DNA of 64,000 nucleotides from an uncultured Selenomonadales bacterium (GTDB lineage Bacteria; Bacillota; Negativicutes; Selenomonadales; Selenomonadaceae): positions 13,624 to 77,623 of the forward strand of contig CALDHY010000021.1 in NCBI GenBank assembly GCA_937901445.1, in the 5' to 3' direction. This document shows, piece after piece, positions 1-7,773 of the stretch. Under the pieces are notes generated by a model that was not told where the DNA came from, searched no databases, and was given only the letters and a program-made list of their open reading frames with translations. A program made the position numbers and the translations under genes. Each line of letters starts with the position of its first letter. Position 1 is the first letter of the stretch.

Positions 1-2
1 AT

Positions 3-926
3 GCTGAACAACGCAAACAAAATTTCAGCAAAGTCAGCGGCGCAATTTTAAGATTGAAAGATTTTTACGGTACTGAAATTGCAGTTTTTAAGCCGGAACA
101 ATTTACCATTGAAACTGCGATTGTACTCGGCGAAATTTACCGCTATAAAGGCGCGTGGAAATTTAACGCTATTGGCGCAGGTTATAAAGGCGGGCTTGCC
201 GCTCTTTGTAACAGTTTTGGTATTGAAGTTTCTGACGAAATGACGGCTCCGCCGCCACCGCCGCCGCCAAAAAAAATTGATACAAATACAAATCGCCGCA
301 CCAATAATACCAACAGCCGCTCTTCCGCGCCAAAAAAAATTGAACTGCGCAAAGGGCAAAGAGTTAATCTCATAAAACGCGGCACAACTTTAGGCGAAAT
401 TGTTATTAATCTGAATTGGAAACAGCCGCAAAAAAAATCCGGCTTTTTCAGCCAATTTCTTAATGACGCCATCGACTTAGATTTAGCTTGCCTCTTTGAA
501 TTGAAAGACGGTCGCGCAGGCGCAGTTCAAGCGTTGGGAAATCTTTTCGGCAGTTTGACTAACCCGCCTTACATTGCGCTTGACGGCGACGACAGAACCG
601 GCGAATCTGAAGGCGGCGAAAATCTGCGTATCAATGGTAAATTCATCAACAAAATTCAACGCATTTTAATTTTCACTTTTATTTATGACGGCGCGCCGAA
701 TTGGGAAGGCGCAAACGCCGTTGTAACCGTGAAATGTCCCGGCAGCCCCGAATTGGTTGTGCGTATGGACGAATACGGCTCCGAAAAAAGAACCTGCGCG
801 ATAGCGTTGTTGGAAAACGTCGGAGAAACTTTCAGTGTTGAAAAAATCGTTCGCTTCTATCATGATTCTCAAGAAATGGATAAAGATTTTGATTGGGGAT
901 TACGCTGGACTGTCGGACGTAAATAG
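3..926 (+). CDS. TerD-TerA-like tellurite resistance family protein, 5' end missing
   Basis: The reading frame is open to the window edge, so the gene starts upstream; 307 codons are visible. Residues 1 to about 75 match the C-terminal half of a TerD domain: they align with the end of the next gene (motifs GEIYRYKGAWKFNAIG and GGLAAL). A linker with seven prolines and an Asn/Thr/Ser-rich stretch follows. A second domain begins at an ELRKGQRVNL motif and contains DLDLACLFELKDGR and GDDRTGESEGGENL, which resemble TerA. TerD-family proteins bind calcium and are linked to tellurite and phage or stress resistance; the role here is inferred from family only. A TTG at 54 is internal to the TerD fold and is unlikely to be the start. 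The stop codon TAG opens an 8-bp repeat. Confidence 0.8.
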   Translation, partial: AEQRKQNFSKVSGAILRLKDFYGTEIAVFKPEQFTIETAIVLGEIYRYKGAWKFNAIGAGYKGGLAALCNSFGIEVSDEMTAPPPPPPPKKIDTNTNRRTNNTNSRSSAPKKIELRKGQRVNLIKRGTTLGEIVINLNWKQPQKKSGFFSQFLNDAIDLDLACLFELKDGRAGAVQALGNLFGSLTNPPYIALDGDDRTGESEGGENLRINGKFINKIQRILIFTFIYDGAPNWEGANAVVTVKCPGSPELVVRMDEYGSEKRTCAIALLENVGETFSVEKIVRFYHDSQEMDKDFDWGLRWTVGRK

Positions 927-985
927 TTGGTTAGTGTGATAGTGTGGTAGTTGGATAGTAAAAAATATCACACTAAAATACTATA
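924..985 (+). repeat. Stop-anchored octamer repeat hairpin (family B, copy 1)
   Basis: Four 8-bp units begin exactly at the stop codon of the preceding gene: TAGTTGGT, TAGTGTGA, TAGTGTGG, TAGTTGGA. A complementary C-rich arm follows. AGTGTGATA at 933-941 and TATCACACT at 966-974 are perfect 9-bp inverted repeats. The same layout is seen at 20172-20249 and 30813-30893. Confidence 0.8.
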
Positions 986-1005
986 ACGAAAGGAAGTTTT
1001 GAAAA

Positions 1006-1584
1006 ATGGCAGTAAGTTTGAGAAAGGGACAAAAAGTTGACTTGACGAAAGGCAACCCCAGTTTAAAGAAAATTTTAATCGGTCTCGGTTGGGATGTTAA
1101 ACGTTATGACGGCGGCTTTGACTTCGACCTTGACGCGGCAGCATTTTTGCTCGGCGCAAACGGCAAAGTTACAAGCGACGAAGATTTTGTTTTCTATAAC
1201 AACTTGAAACACGCAAGCGGCGCGGTTGAACATTTGGGCGATAACCTTACCGGCGCGGGCGAAGGCGACGACGAAGAAATTAAAATCGACCTTGAAAAAG
1301 TTCCCGCCAATATCGAAAAAATCGATTTTACCGTTACAATTTATGACGCTGATAAACGCAACCAAACTTTCGGACAAGTTGAAAATGCTTACATTCGTGT
1401 TGTAGACGATGTAACCGGTGAAGAATTGATTCGTTACGATTTGGGCGAAGATTTTTCAGTTGAAACCGCAGTAGTTGTCGGCGAAATTTACCGCCATAAC
1501 GGCGAATGGAAATTCAATGCTATTGGCAGCGGCTGGAGCGGCGGGCTTGCCGCGCTCGGCAAAAATTACGGCGTCAACGTGTAA
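1006..1584 (+). CDS. TerD family protein
   Basis: A complete 192-aa TerD-domain protein, the usual length for the family. It starts at ATG with a GAAAGGAAG ribosome binding site just upstream. Acidic motifs [11 protein letters not shown] (about residues 38-48) and [14 protein letters not shown] (about 78-91) are the calcium-binding type sequences of TerD/TerE/CABP. The end ([19 protein letters not shown]) is closely related to the first domain of the neighbour at 3-926, so the two are paralogues in one transcription unit. Likely cytoplasmic. A strong hairpin terminator follows. The specific stress it responds to cannot be read from sequence. Confidence 0.9.
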   Translation: MAVSLRKGQKVDLTKGNPSLKKILIGLGWDVKRYDGGFDFDLDAAAFLLGANGKVTSDEDFVFYNNLKHASGAVEHLGDNLTGAGEGDDEEIKIDLEKVPANIEKIDFTVTIYDADKRNQTFGQVENAYIRVVDDVTGEELIRYDLGEDFSVETAVVVGEIYRHNGEWKFNAIGSGWSGGLAALGKNYGVNV

Positions 1585-1611
1585 CCAAGTTTTATTTTAA
1601 TTTTTTTTCTT

Positions 1612-1647
1612 AAGCCGAGCGATTTTTCGTGCGGCTTTATTTTTTTG
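1612..1647 (+). terminator. Rho-independent terminator after the TerD gene
   Basis: Inverted repeat AAGCCG (1612-1617) / CGGCTT (1632-1637), extended by a CGA/TCG pairing, followed by a T-rich tail. Confidence 0.75.
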
Positions 1648-1696
1648 TCAAAATGTTACTATAAAAAATTTGTTAAGGTTTTAAAAAAATTTTTTA

Positions 1697-1725
1697 TTGT
1701 GATTTTCAAAAAACTAAATTATAAT
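1697..1725 (+). promoter_or_regulatory. Sigma-70-type promoter for the diguanylate cyclase gene
   Basis: TTGTGA (1697-1702), 17-bp spacer, TATAAT (1720-1725). It lies about 65 bp upstream of the ATG at 1790. Confidence 0.6.
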
Positions 1726-1789
1726 TACTGAAAATATAAGGGAAGGGGTGAAAGTGCGGCGTCATAAAAAATTTGTCGCACAAAAATAA

Positions 1790-3385
1790 ATGGCAAATAC
1801 AAGGAGCATCAGAAATAAACTTTTCTTACTCCTTATTATAATGGGGGCTTTGCCACTCATAGTCGTAACAGGGATTAGCGCAATGAATACGATTGACGAG
1901 TTGGAAAAAAATACAGAAAAAATCGGTTTACTAAGAAATTCCATCGTATCCCAATATGTAACGGAGCTTTGCGAAAAGAATTTTCACGTTTTAAAATCAC
2001 TGGCATTAAATCCGACGATCATTAGTTGCTTGCAAGACCCTACACCGCAAAGACTGCGCGACGTTCAAAATTTGCTGCAAGATACAAATACAATTTTCCA
2101 CGATAGAAATTTAACTGCCTTGACGGGCGCGGACGCTCAACAAATAGTAAGAACGGACGGACAACCTTTAGTCAATTTAAGCGGGCGTCAACATTTCCAT
2201 GAAGCAATGTACGGGCGCGATTTCGTTTCAGATATTTTAATAAGCCGCTCCACCGGCAGAAGAATTGTTGTTTTGGAAGTTCCCGTTAAAGACAGGCTTA
2301 ATCACCCAATAGGTATGGTGCAAAGAAATTTTAATCTTGACGTGTTGCAGGATTTCGTTAGGGATTATGATAATGACGAAGGCTCTATTATAGTAATGGA
2401 TCGCGTAGGAAAAACTATTGCGCATTCTGATGAAAAGGAATTCAGCCTTCAAAATGAAGATGAAAATAATGGGCGTTACAAATATATCGCCGACCAAATA
2501 AAAGGCGATTCCGGAATTTTGAAAATCCGAATTGACGGCGTAGACGTACTTGCAAGTTATTCAAAAAATTGGACTACAAACTGGATTATCGTTACAGTGC
2601 AACCTTATAATCAAATTTGGGATCAAGTTTATTTGGGCGTTTTTAAATCTGTCTTGCTCGGTATGATAATTTTAATTTTAATTTTCGTTGCGGCGTATGT
2701 ACTTTCTTTAAAAGTTACAAAACCGCTTGTTCAAATTACCGATGCTGCAGATAAAATCATTTCCGGCAACGGCAAAATTGAAAAAATCGAAATTAATACA
2801 GATGACGAATTTGGACAAATGGCGGCGGCGTTCAATAAAATCCGCTCCGCCCGCGACGCTTACCAACTTGAATCTGAACTTGACACGCTTACAAGACTTT
2901 ACAACAAAACTACAACCGAAAATGTCGGCAGAATGAAATTAAAAAATTTCAGAGAAATACCCAACAACGATACAATTATGGCACTTTTCATAATCGACTT
3001 GGATCACTTCAAAGAGGCGAATGATACATACGGACATCAATTCGGCGATAAAGTTTTGGTTGAGTTTTCAAGAAATTTGCGCAAAAAATTCCGCCCCAAT
3101 GACTGTATAGGCAGATTCGGCGGCGATGAATTTGTTGTAATTATTGACAACTTGCCAAGTATGGAAATTGTTCTTCGCAAGGCGCGGGACATTAAACAAG
3201 TTGCACTGGATTTAGTGATTGAAGGCGTAAACAGCGGTGTTACGGCAAGCATTGGAATTGCGATAATTCCTCAAGACGGCACGGATTATGAAACCGTTTT
3301 TAAAGCTGCTGACAGCGCGCTTTACTACGTCAAGAATAACGGGCGTAACGGTTTTTACTACAAAAACGCCGACGGTATTAATTAG
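1790..3385 (+). CDS. Membrane diguanylate cyclase (Cache-HAMP-GGDEF)
   Basis: A 531-aa protein with a transmembrane helix at about residues 9-29, an extracytoplasmic double-Cache-like sensor region to about 280, a second helix near 285-305, a HAMP segment and a C-terminal GGDEF domain. The catalytic motif GGDEF is at residues 444-448. A product-inhibition I-site (RPND, 435-438) sits exactly five residues before it. It should make cyclic di-GMP from two GTP under control of an external signal. An in-frame TAA directly precedes the ATG, so the start cannot lie upstream. The purine-rich GGAAGGGG sits unusually far from the ATG, with a small hairpin between. The stop codon is the first triplet of a heptamer repeat. 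Confidence 0.9.
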   Translation: MANTRSIRNKLFLLLIIMGALPLIVVTGISAMNTIDELEKNTEKIGLLRNSIVSQYVTELCEKNFHVLKSLALNPTIISCLQDPTPQRLRDVQNLLQDTNTIFHDRNLTALTGADAQQIVRTDGQPLVNLSGRQHFHEAMYGRDFVSDILISRSTGRRIVVLEVPVKDRLNHPIGMVQRNFNLDVLQDFVRDYDNDEGSIIVMDRVGKTIAHSDEKEFSLQNEDENNGRYKYIADQIKGDSGILKIRIDGVDVLASYSKNWTTNWIIVTVQPYNQIWDQVYLGVFKSVLLGMIILILIFVAAYVLSLKVTKPLVQITDAADKIISGNGKIEKIEINTDDEFGQMAAAFNKIRSARDAYQLESELDTLTRLYNKTTTENVGRMKLKNFREIPNNDTIMALFIIDLDHFKEANDTYGHQFGDKVLVEFSRNLRKKFRPNDCIGRFGGDEFVVIIDNLPSMEIVLRKARDIKQVALDLVIEGVNSGVTASIGIAIIPQDGTDYETVFKAADSALYYVKNNGRNGFYYKNADGIN

Positions 3386-3420
3386 GGAATAGGGGCTAGG
3401 GATTAGGGATTAGGGATTAG
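3383..3420 (+). repeat. Stop-anchored heptamer repeat (family A, copy 1), G4-like
   Basis: Perfect 7-bp units starting at the TAG stop codon: TAGGGAA, TAGGGGC, TAGGGAT three times, then TAG. There is no C-rich return arm. Five G-runs of three or more, spaced 3-4 nt, fit the classical G-quadruplex pattern on the coding strand (3385-3415). Confidence 0.85.
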
Positions 3421-3426
3421 TTTTTA

Positions 3427-3700
3427 GCGTCCGTGTGCACGCAAGCTCACAAAAAATTAAATTTGCTAATTCTTAAGACTTAAAAGCGTCCGTGTGCACG
3501 CAAGCTCACAAAAAATTAAATTTGCTAATTCTTGGGACTAAAAAACGTCTGTGTGCACGCAAGCTCACAAAAAATTAAATTTGCTAATTCTTGGGACTTA
3601 AAAGCGTCCGTGTGCACGCAAGTACACAAAAAATTAAATTTGCTAATTCTTGGGACTTAAAAGCGTCTGTGTGCACGCACGCTCACATAAAAAATATAAA
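3427..3700. repeat. 59-bp tandem repeat array, four units plus a partial fifth
   Basis: Near-identical units begin at 3427, 3486, 3545, 3604 and 3663, each exactly 59 bp apart. Each unit starts with GCGTCCGTGTGCACGC or a near copy and contains an AATTAAATTTGCTAATT segment with internal dyad symmetry. 59 is not a multiple of 3 and no continuous reading frame crosses the array. It fills the gap between the convergent diguanylate cyclase and DUF192 genes. Function unknown. Confidence 0.9.
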
Positions 3701-3716
3701 TCCGATGAATCAAGGA

Positions 3717-4061
3717 TTAGAAAATAATTTTGCTTCCAATTTGAAAATTTAATCTTTCAGCTTCGCCCGCCGCCAATTCAATTACCGCGTGCGCTCCCGC
3801 ACAAATTGACATTCCGTACCACGCCGGTAAATTTCGCACAATCTTTTTCACAATAAAATTTTCGTCAACGTAAACCGCATCGATTGAAAATCTCATAAAA
3901 AGCATATGAATACTGTTACACGGCAAAATTAAAAGTCCCTGCCCCGCGGGGATTTTTTTTCTGCCCATAAGCCCCAAAAATCTTTTCAAAAATGTATCCG
4001 CAATTTCCAGCCGGAAAATTTTTTCGCCGCCGGAATTTTTTATTGTACAGTCTTTAAACAT
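3717..4061 (-). CDS. DUF192 family protein
   Basis: A 114-aa protein with the DUF192 hallmarks: GLMGR near residues 31-35, the CNSIHMLFMRFSIDAVYVD segment (about 49-67) and AHAVIELAAG near 88-97. This small beta-rich family often lies next to pilus or secretion loci in Bacillota, as here, where it is divergent from cpaB. No signal peptide is evident. Biochemical function is unknown. Confidence 0.85.
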   Translation of the reverse strand: MFKDCTIKNSGGEKIFRLEIADTFLKRFLGLMGRKKIPAGQGLLILPCNSIHMLFMRFSIDAVYVDENFIVKKIVRNLPAWYGMSICAGAHAVIELAAGEAERLNFQIGSKIIF

Positions 4062-4090
4062 TCAGCTAAATTTACCCCCTAATTGATTTT

Positions 4091-4130
4091 GGTTGACAAT
4101 GATAACAAAAGGGGTTAAAATTTGTCAACC
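4091..4130 (+). promoter_or_regulatory. cpaB promoter inside a 9-bp inverted repeat
   Basis: TTGACA (4093-4098), 17-bp spacer, TAAAAT (4116-4121). The promoter is framed by a perfect inverted repeat GGTTGACAA (4091-4099) / TTGTCAACC (4122-4130) with a 22-bp gap, an operator-like arrangement. Confidence 0.7.
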
Positions 4131-4189
4131 TAAAATACCGCGTCATTTCTTCAAATTCAAAATCCATACAGAAAGCAGGGGAATTTTAT

Positions 4190-5173
4190 TTGAGAAAATT
4201 TTTTGATATGTTAAGTAACCTGCGCCCAAAACAACTGCTTGCACTTGCAGGCGGTCTTGCAATTTTAGTTTTTTTAATTTTTTATCTTGCATTGACATTT
4301 TATATAAAAACCCTGATTCCTGTTAATCCCGAACCTGCAGAGCCAATCGATGAAGAAGGTATAAACAAAGAAATAAAAATGAAAACCGTTGTTGTTGCGG
4401 CAGGAAATATCGAGCCAAAATCTATGTTAATCAGTCGATTGTTGGAAACTCAAGAATTCCCTGAAGATACACTGCCGCGCGATGCAGTAACTGATATTGC
4501 AGATATTGCCAATAAACCGGCGAAAGAAAGAATTTTTAAAGGCGACGTCATTACTTACAGCAAAGTTTATCAAAACCCGGATCAAGCCGGATTTGTCGGA
4601 AGCATCCCGCCGGAATGCCGCGCAATTTCAATCAATATAAATGACGCGACCGGCGTTTCAGGGTTCGCCAAGCCCGGCGATTATGTGGACGTGATTTTGG
4701 TTGAAAAAACTGACGAGTTGGTAACAAGCCGCCTTATTTTACAAAATGTTTTGCTGTTGAGTATCAACCAAAATATGGGCGTAAACGGCAATGCTGAAAA
4801 TGAAGAAGATGAATCTACCGTAAATCCGGAAACAAAGGCGATTGATAATCCTGCGCTTGCAACTTTGGCACTTCGTCCGGAGGAAGTTTTGGAATTGGTT
4901 TCAGCCGCAAAACTCGGAGAAATTTATTTAATGTTGCGCCCGCTTGTACCGCAAAGCGACTACATTACCGGCGCACAATATACCTTAGAAACTTTGAAGG
5001 AAAAAACTAAACCCGTACCGACTGAAGAAAGACCCGTCGAAGTTGCACCGACGACGCCTGAAAGAATTGCAGAAGCAAAACCGCCACGAATTAAAATTTA
5101 TTACGGTGACTCAGAAGAATTAAAAGACACTAATGAAGATACTAATTCGGATGATAACAACGAACAAAAATAA
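4190..5173 (+). CDS. cpaB: Flp pilus assembly protein CpaB
   Basis: A 327-aa protein with one transmembrane helix (about residues 16-40), a SAF domain (about 63-125) and an RcpC/CpaB-type region (about 126-260) containing FAKPGDYVDVILV. The tail is acidic and Thr/Pro-rich. In Tad systems CpaB/RcpC is a periplasmic partner of the secretin. It starts at TTG with an AGCAGGGGAA ribosome binding site. It is the first gene of the plus-strand Tad operon and is followed 13 bp later by cpaC. Confidence 0.88.
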   Translation: MRKFFDMLSNLRPKQLLALAGGLAILVFLIFYLALTFYIKTLIPVNPEPAEPIDEEGINKEIKMKTVVVAAGNIEPKSMLISRLLETQEFPEDTLPRDAVTDIADIANKPAKERIFKGDVITYSKVYQNPDQAGFVGSIPPECRAISININDATGVSGFAKPGDYVDVILVEKTDELVTSRLILQNVLLLSINQNMGVNGNAENEEDESTVNPETKAIDNPALATLALRPEEVLELVSAAKLGEIYLMLRPLVPQSDYITGAQYTLETLKEKTKPVPTEERPVEVAPTTPERIAEAKPPRIKIYYGDSEELKDTNEDTNSDDNNEQK

Positions 5174-5186
5174 AGAGTGAGAAATT

Positions 5187-6764
5187 ATGACAAAATTTAT
5201 AAAAATATTTATGATGGCGGCAGTTGTTATCTTCGCTTTAAATTCTGCCGCTTATGCTGAAAATTCCGCTTATGTGGAAAGAATAAATTTGAGTTTTTAT
5301 TCCTCAAAATATATCAACTTGCACAAAAATATTTCTACGATATGGTGCGGCAGTAAACTTGTACTTGTTCATCAGCCTACAGATTCATTGAGAGAAGTTG
5401 TTATTACCGCACAAAAAACCGCCGGTTCAACAACCGTTTTTATCTGGACTGAAGACGGCGCACGCTACGAATATTTTATAAATGTTACAGAGGAAGAACA
5501 AGGACAAGCAGAAATGATTGAAGCGGCTATCGGCTTACCGAATGTTCATGTAAAAAAACTTAAGGATAGGATTTTATTAACCGGCACTGTCAAAAATCAA
5601 TATGAAAGAAATTTGGCAGTTCAAACGGCGCGGCTTTATGCAGGCAGCGGCAGTAGAAGCAGTTTAAATTTCGGCAGCAATACCAATATGGAGCTGGAAA
5701 CTCAAGGCTCCAACGACACGGACTCTTCTAATCTCGGTTCAAATAATGAAGTTCAAGATTCCGGCAATGTCATTGATTTATTGCAAATGGCAGCTCCTTC
5801 ACAAATTCGTCTCGAAGCTCAAGTTATTGCTATTAACCCGGAAGATACAAAAAATTTGGGAGTTTTATATACCGGTACGGGAACTTATGATTATCCCGGC
5901 AGAATTTATGCCGGTGAATCCTATGGTGACGGCAGTTTTAGAAACAATCCTTTCAAATGGTTTTTTAACAGCCGCTCAAATTTAAATATGAGACTGGACG
6001 CGCTTATTACTCAAAATAAGGCAAAAATTTTATCCCGCCCAAGTATTATGACATTGAGCGGAGAACAAGCCACTATTCAAATTGGCGGCGAAATTCCCTA
6101 TACTGTTTTAGATACCAACGGTATTGCTACAACAAGCTTTAAAAAATACGGAATAATTTTGCAATTCAAGCCCGTACTTGACGCACAAAACAGAATTGTT
6201 ACAACCGTTCATACTGAAGTAAGCAATATGAGCGGCGAAACTATTAACGATATGCCCATTATTGCTACGCGCCGCGCAGATTCCGTTGTTACACTTGAAA
6301 ACGGCTCCACAATGATTATTGGCGGCTTGATGGATTCTTCCGAAAGAAAAGTCGTTACAAAAATTCCGCTCCTTAGCAAAATTCCAATTATCGGCGAATT
6401 TTTCAAACACACTTCAAAAAGCCGGACTAAACAAGAATTGGTAATTTTGGTTACGCCGTACATTGTCGGCGATATTGACGCCACCCACGCCGGTATGACT
6501 GACGAAATGCGCGATTATTACCACGAAGGACAACGCGAGCAAAACGGCTTAAACGACGTTGATTTAAACGCACTGCCGCCGCCCTTTGAAGACGAAAAAA
6601 CCAGAAAAGCCCGCGAAAAACAAGAAAGAAAAGAGCGCAAGGCTAGAGAAAAGGAAGAAAAAGAAAGAGCTAAAGCTGAATCTGAAAAAAACAAAGCTGA
6701 AGATGACGAAGACAAACGTTCTAATACAGGTTGGGGCGTTGAAATATTCGGCGACGCTTTTTAA
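5187..6764 (+). CDS. cpaC: Flp pilus outer-membrane secretin CpaC
   Basis: A 525-aa protein with a signal peptide (about residues 1-24, ending AAYA), a pilus N-terminal domain (to about 108), a BON-like segment (around VHVKKLKDRILLTGTV) and a C-terminal secretin domain with SRPSIMTLSGEQATIQIGG and the VTPYIV region. Secretins form the outer-membrane channel, so this gene is evidence that the cell is diderm. After the secretin domain there is a long highly charged Lys/Glu/Arg tail (about 470-510), which is unusual. Confidence 0.9.
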   Translation: MTKFIKIFMMAAVVIFALNSAAYAENSAYVERINLSFYSSKYINLHKNISTIWCGSKLVLVHQPTDSLREVVITAQKTAGSTTVFIWTEDGARYEYFINVTEEEQGQAEMIEAAIGLPNVHVKKLKDRILLTGTVKNQYERNLAVQTARLYAGSGSRSSLNFGSNTNMELETQGSNDTDSSNLGSNNEVQDSGNVIDLLQMAAPSQIRLEAQVIAINPEDTKNLGVLYTGTGTYDYPGRIYAGESYGDGSFRNNPFKWFFNSRSNLNMRLDALITQNKAKILSRPSIMTLSGEQATIQIGGEIPYTVLDTNGIATTSFKKYGIILQFKPVLDAQNRIVTTVHTEVSNMSGETINDMPIIATRRADSVVTLENGSTMIIGGLMDSSERKVVTKIPLLSKIPIIGEFFKHTSKSRTKQELVILVTPYIVGDIDATHAGMTDEMRDYYHEGQREQNGLNDVDLNALPPPFEDEKTRKAREKQERKERKAREKEEKERAKAESEKNKAEDDEDKRSNTGWGVEIFGDAF

Positions 6765-6782
6765 AAAGGAAGTGAAAATTTT

Positions 6783-7628
6783 ATGGCTGAAGGGCGCAAC
6801 AGTATTATAATCAGCATTTTCAGCACCAGCTCCGGCAACGGCAAAACTGTTACTGCTATAAATCTTGCGGCAAGTTTGGCGAAGGAGGGTTACGCCGTTT
6901 GCCTTGTCGATTTAGATTTACAATTCGGCGACGTTACACATTATTTGAAACTTGAACCGAAATATACAATTACCGACGTGCAAATGGCACTTGCAAATAA
7001 AGAGCCCAATTTTGACGTGCTGAATTATTTGACGCGCTATGAACACGTGGAAGATGCCGGAAACGGCGTTGAATTTTTTGTACTGGCGCGCCCGCCGCTT
7101 ATTTTTGACGCTTACGAAATTGAAGTGCCGGTAGTCGAATATATTTTAAATTCTTTGAAGTGGTTCGATTTTGTTGTAGTTGATTTAAACGCGGCGTTCA
7201 GTGCGTTAAATCTTGCCGTGCTTGACGTTAGCACGATTATTAACTATTTGGGCGTTGTCGATTTTCTGCCGTCTGTCAAAAATTTTAAAATCGGCTACGA
7301 CACTTTGCTTCGTTTTGAATATGAAGAAAGTAAAATTCGCCTTGTAGAAAACCGCTCCAATTCTCAAAAATTAATCAGCGGCGAGGATGTCGAAAGGCTT
7401 ATTGGAAATAAATTTTATCACAGGTTGCCTAATGACTTCCGCTCGGTAAGTAAATCTGTAAACGCCGGCTTGCCGCTGATGTTTTCTTCGCCGGAGGCTG
7501 ACATTACAAAAAGTTTTCTGCAGCTTGCCGCCGAATACACCAACAAACAAACTGCTGAAAAAGATACGCCCGTTGTTGAAGAGAATAAAGGTTTTTTCGC
7601 AAGACTTTTGAGTAAATTTTTTGGTTGA
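6783..7628 (+). CDS. cpaE: CpaE-like MinD/ParA ATPase lacking the signature lysine
   Basis: A 281-aa P-loop ATPase of the MinD/ParA/CpaE group, without a receiver domain. The Walker A region reads SSGNGKT (residues 16-22): the P-loop Lys21 and Thr22 are present, but the signature lysine of the deviant Walker A motif is Ser16. VDLDLQFGD (about 42-50) matches the switch region. CpaE-type proteins localise the Tad machinery. RBS AAAAGGAAG precedes the ATG. A strong hairpin terminator separates it from the second CpaE-like gene. Confidence 0.85.
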   Translation: MAEGRNSIIISIFSTSSGNGKTVTAINLAASLAKEGYAVCLVDLDLQFGDVTHYLKLEPKYTITDVQMALANKEPNFDVLNYLTRYEHVEDAGNGVEFFVLARPPLIFDAYEIEVPVVEYILNSLKWFDFVVVDLNAAFSALNLAVLDVSTIINYLGVVDFLPSVKNFKIGYDTLLRFEYEESKIRLVENRSNSQKLISGEDVERLIGNKFYHRLPNDFRSVSKSVNAGLPLMFSSPEADITKSFLQLAAEYTNKQTAEKDTPVVEENKGFFARLLSKFFG

Positions 7629-7633
7629 AATTT

Positions 7634-7686
7634 AAAAATCGCAAATTTCGTCGTAAATGCCCCTATTTGCGATTTTTATTTTTTTA
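7634..7686 (+). terminator. Hairpin terminator between the two CpaE-like genes
   Basis: A perfect 13-bp inverted repeat, AAAAATCGCAAAT (7634-7646) / ATTTGCGATTTTT (7665-7677), followed by a T-run. It lies inside the otherwise co-directional Tad cluster and should reduce read-through. Confidence 0.75.
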
Positions 7687-7773
7687 GGTAAAAAAGTACC
7701 CTCGAACGTCAAACGTTGCTTACAGGGCACGTCAGGCGGCTTAGAATCGATTTTAATTAAGGTGGTGAATTTT

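Noticed and set aside
54-926. A complete gene starting at TTG 54
   Set aside because: The frame continues to the window edge and the TTG falls within a TerD domain aligned to the next gene.
1640-1790. Cyclic-di-GMP riboswitch before the diguanylate cyclase
   Set aside because: I looked for the GEMM-type and class II core sequences and found neither.
3385-3420. Telomere sequence or a linear replicon end
   Set aside because: TTAGGG occurs, but the period is 7 bp, the array is short and internal, and similar arrays follow many other genes.
3427-3700. CRISPR array
   Set aside because: The 59-bp units are contiguous and almost identical throughout, with no unique spacers and no cas genes nearby.
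7657-7773. N-terminal extension of the second CpaE-like protein
   Set aside because: The frame is open, but it overlaps a terminator stem and the ribosome binding site is at 7759-7767, before the TTG at 7774.
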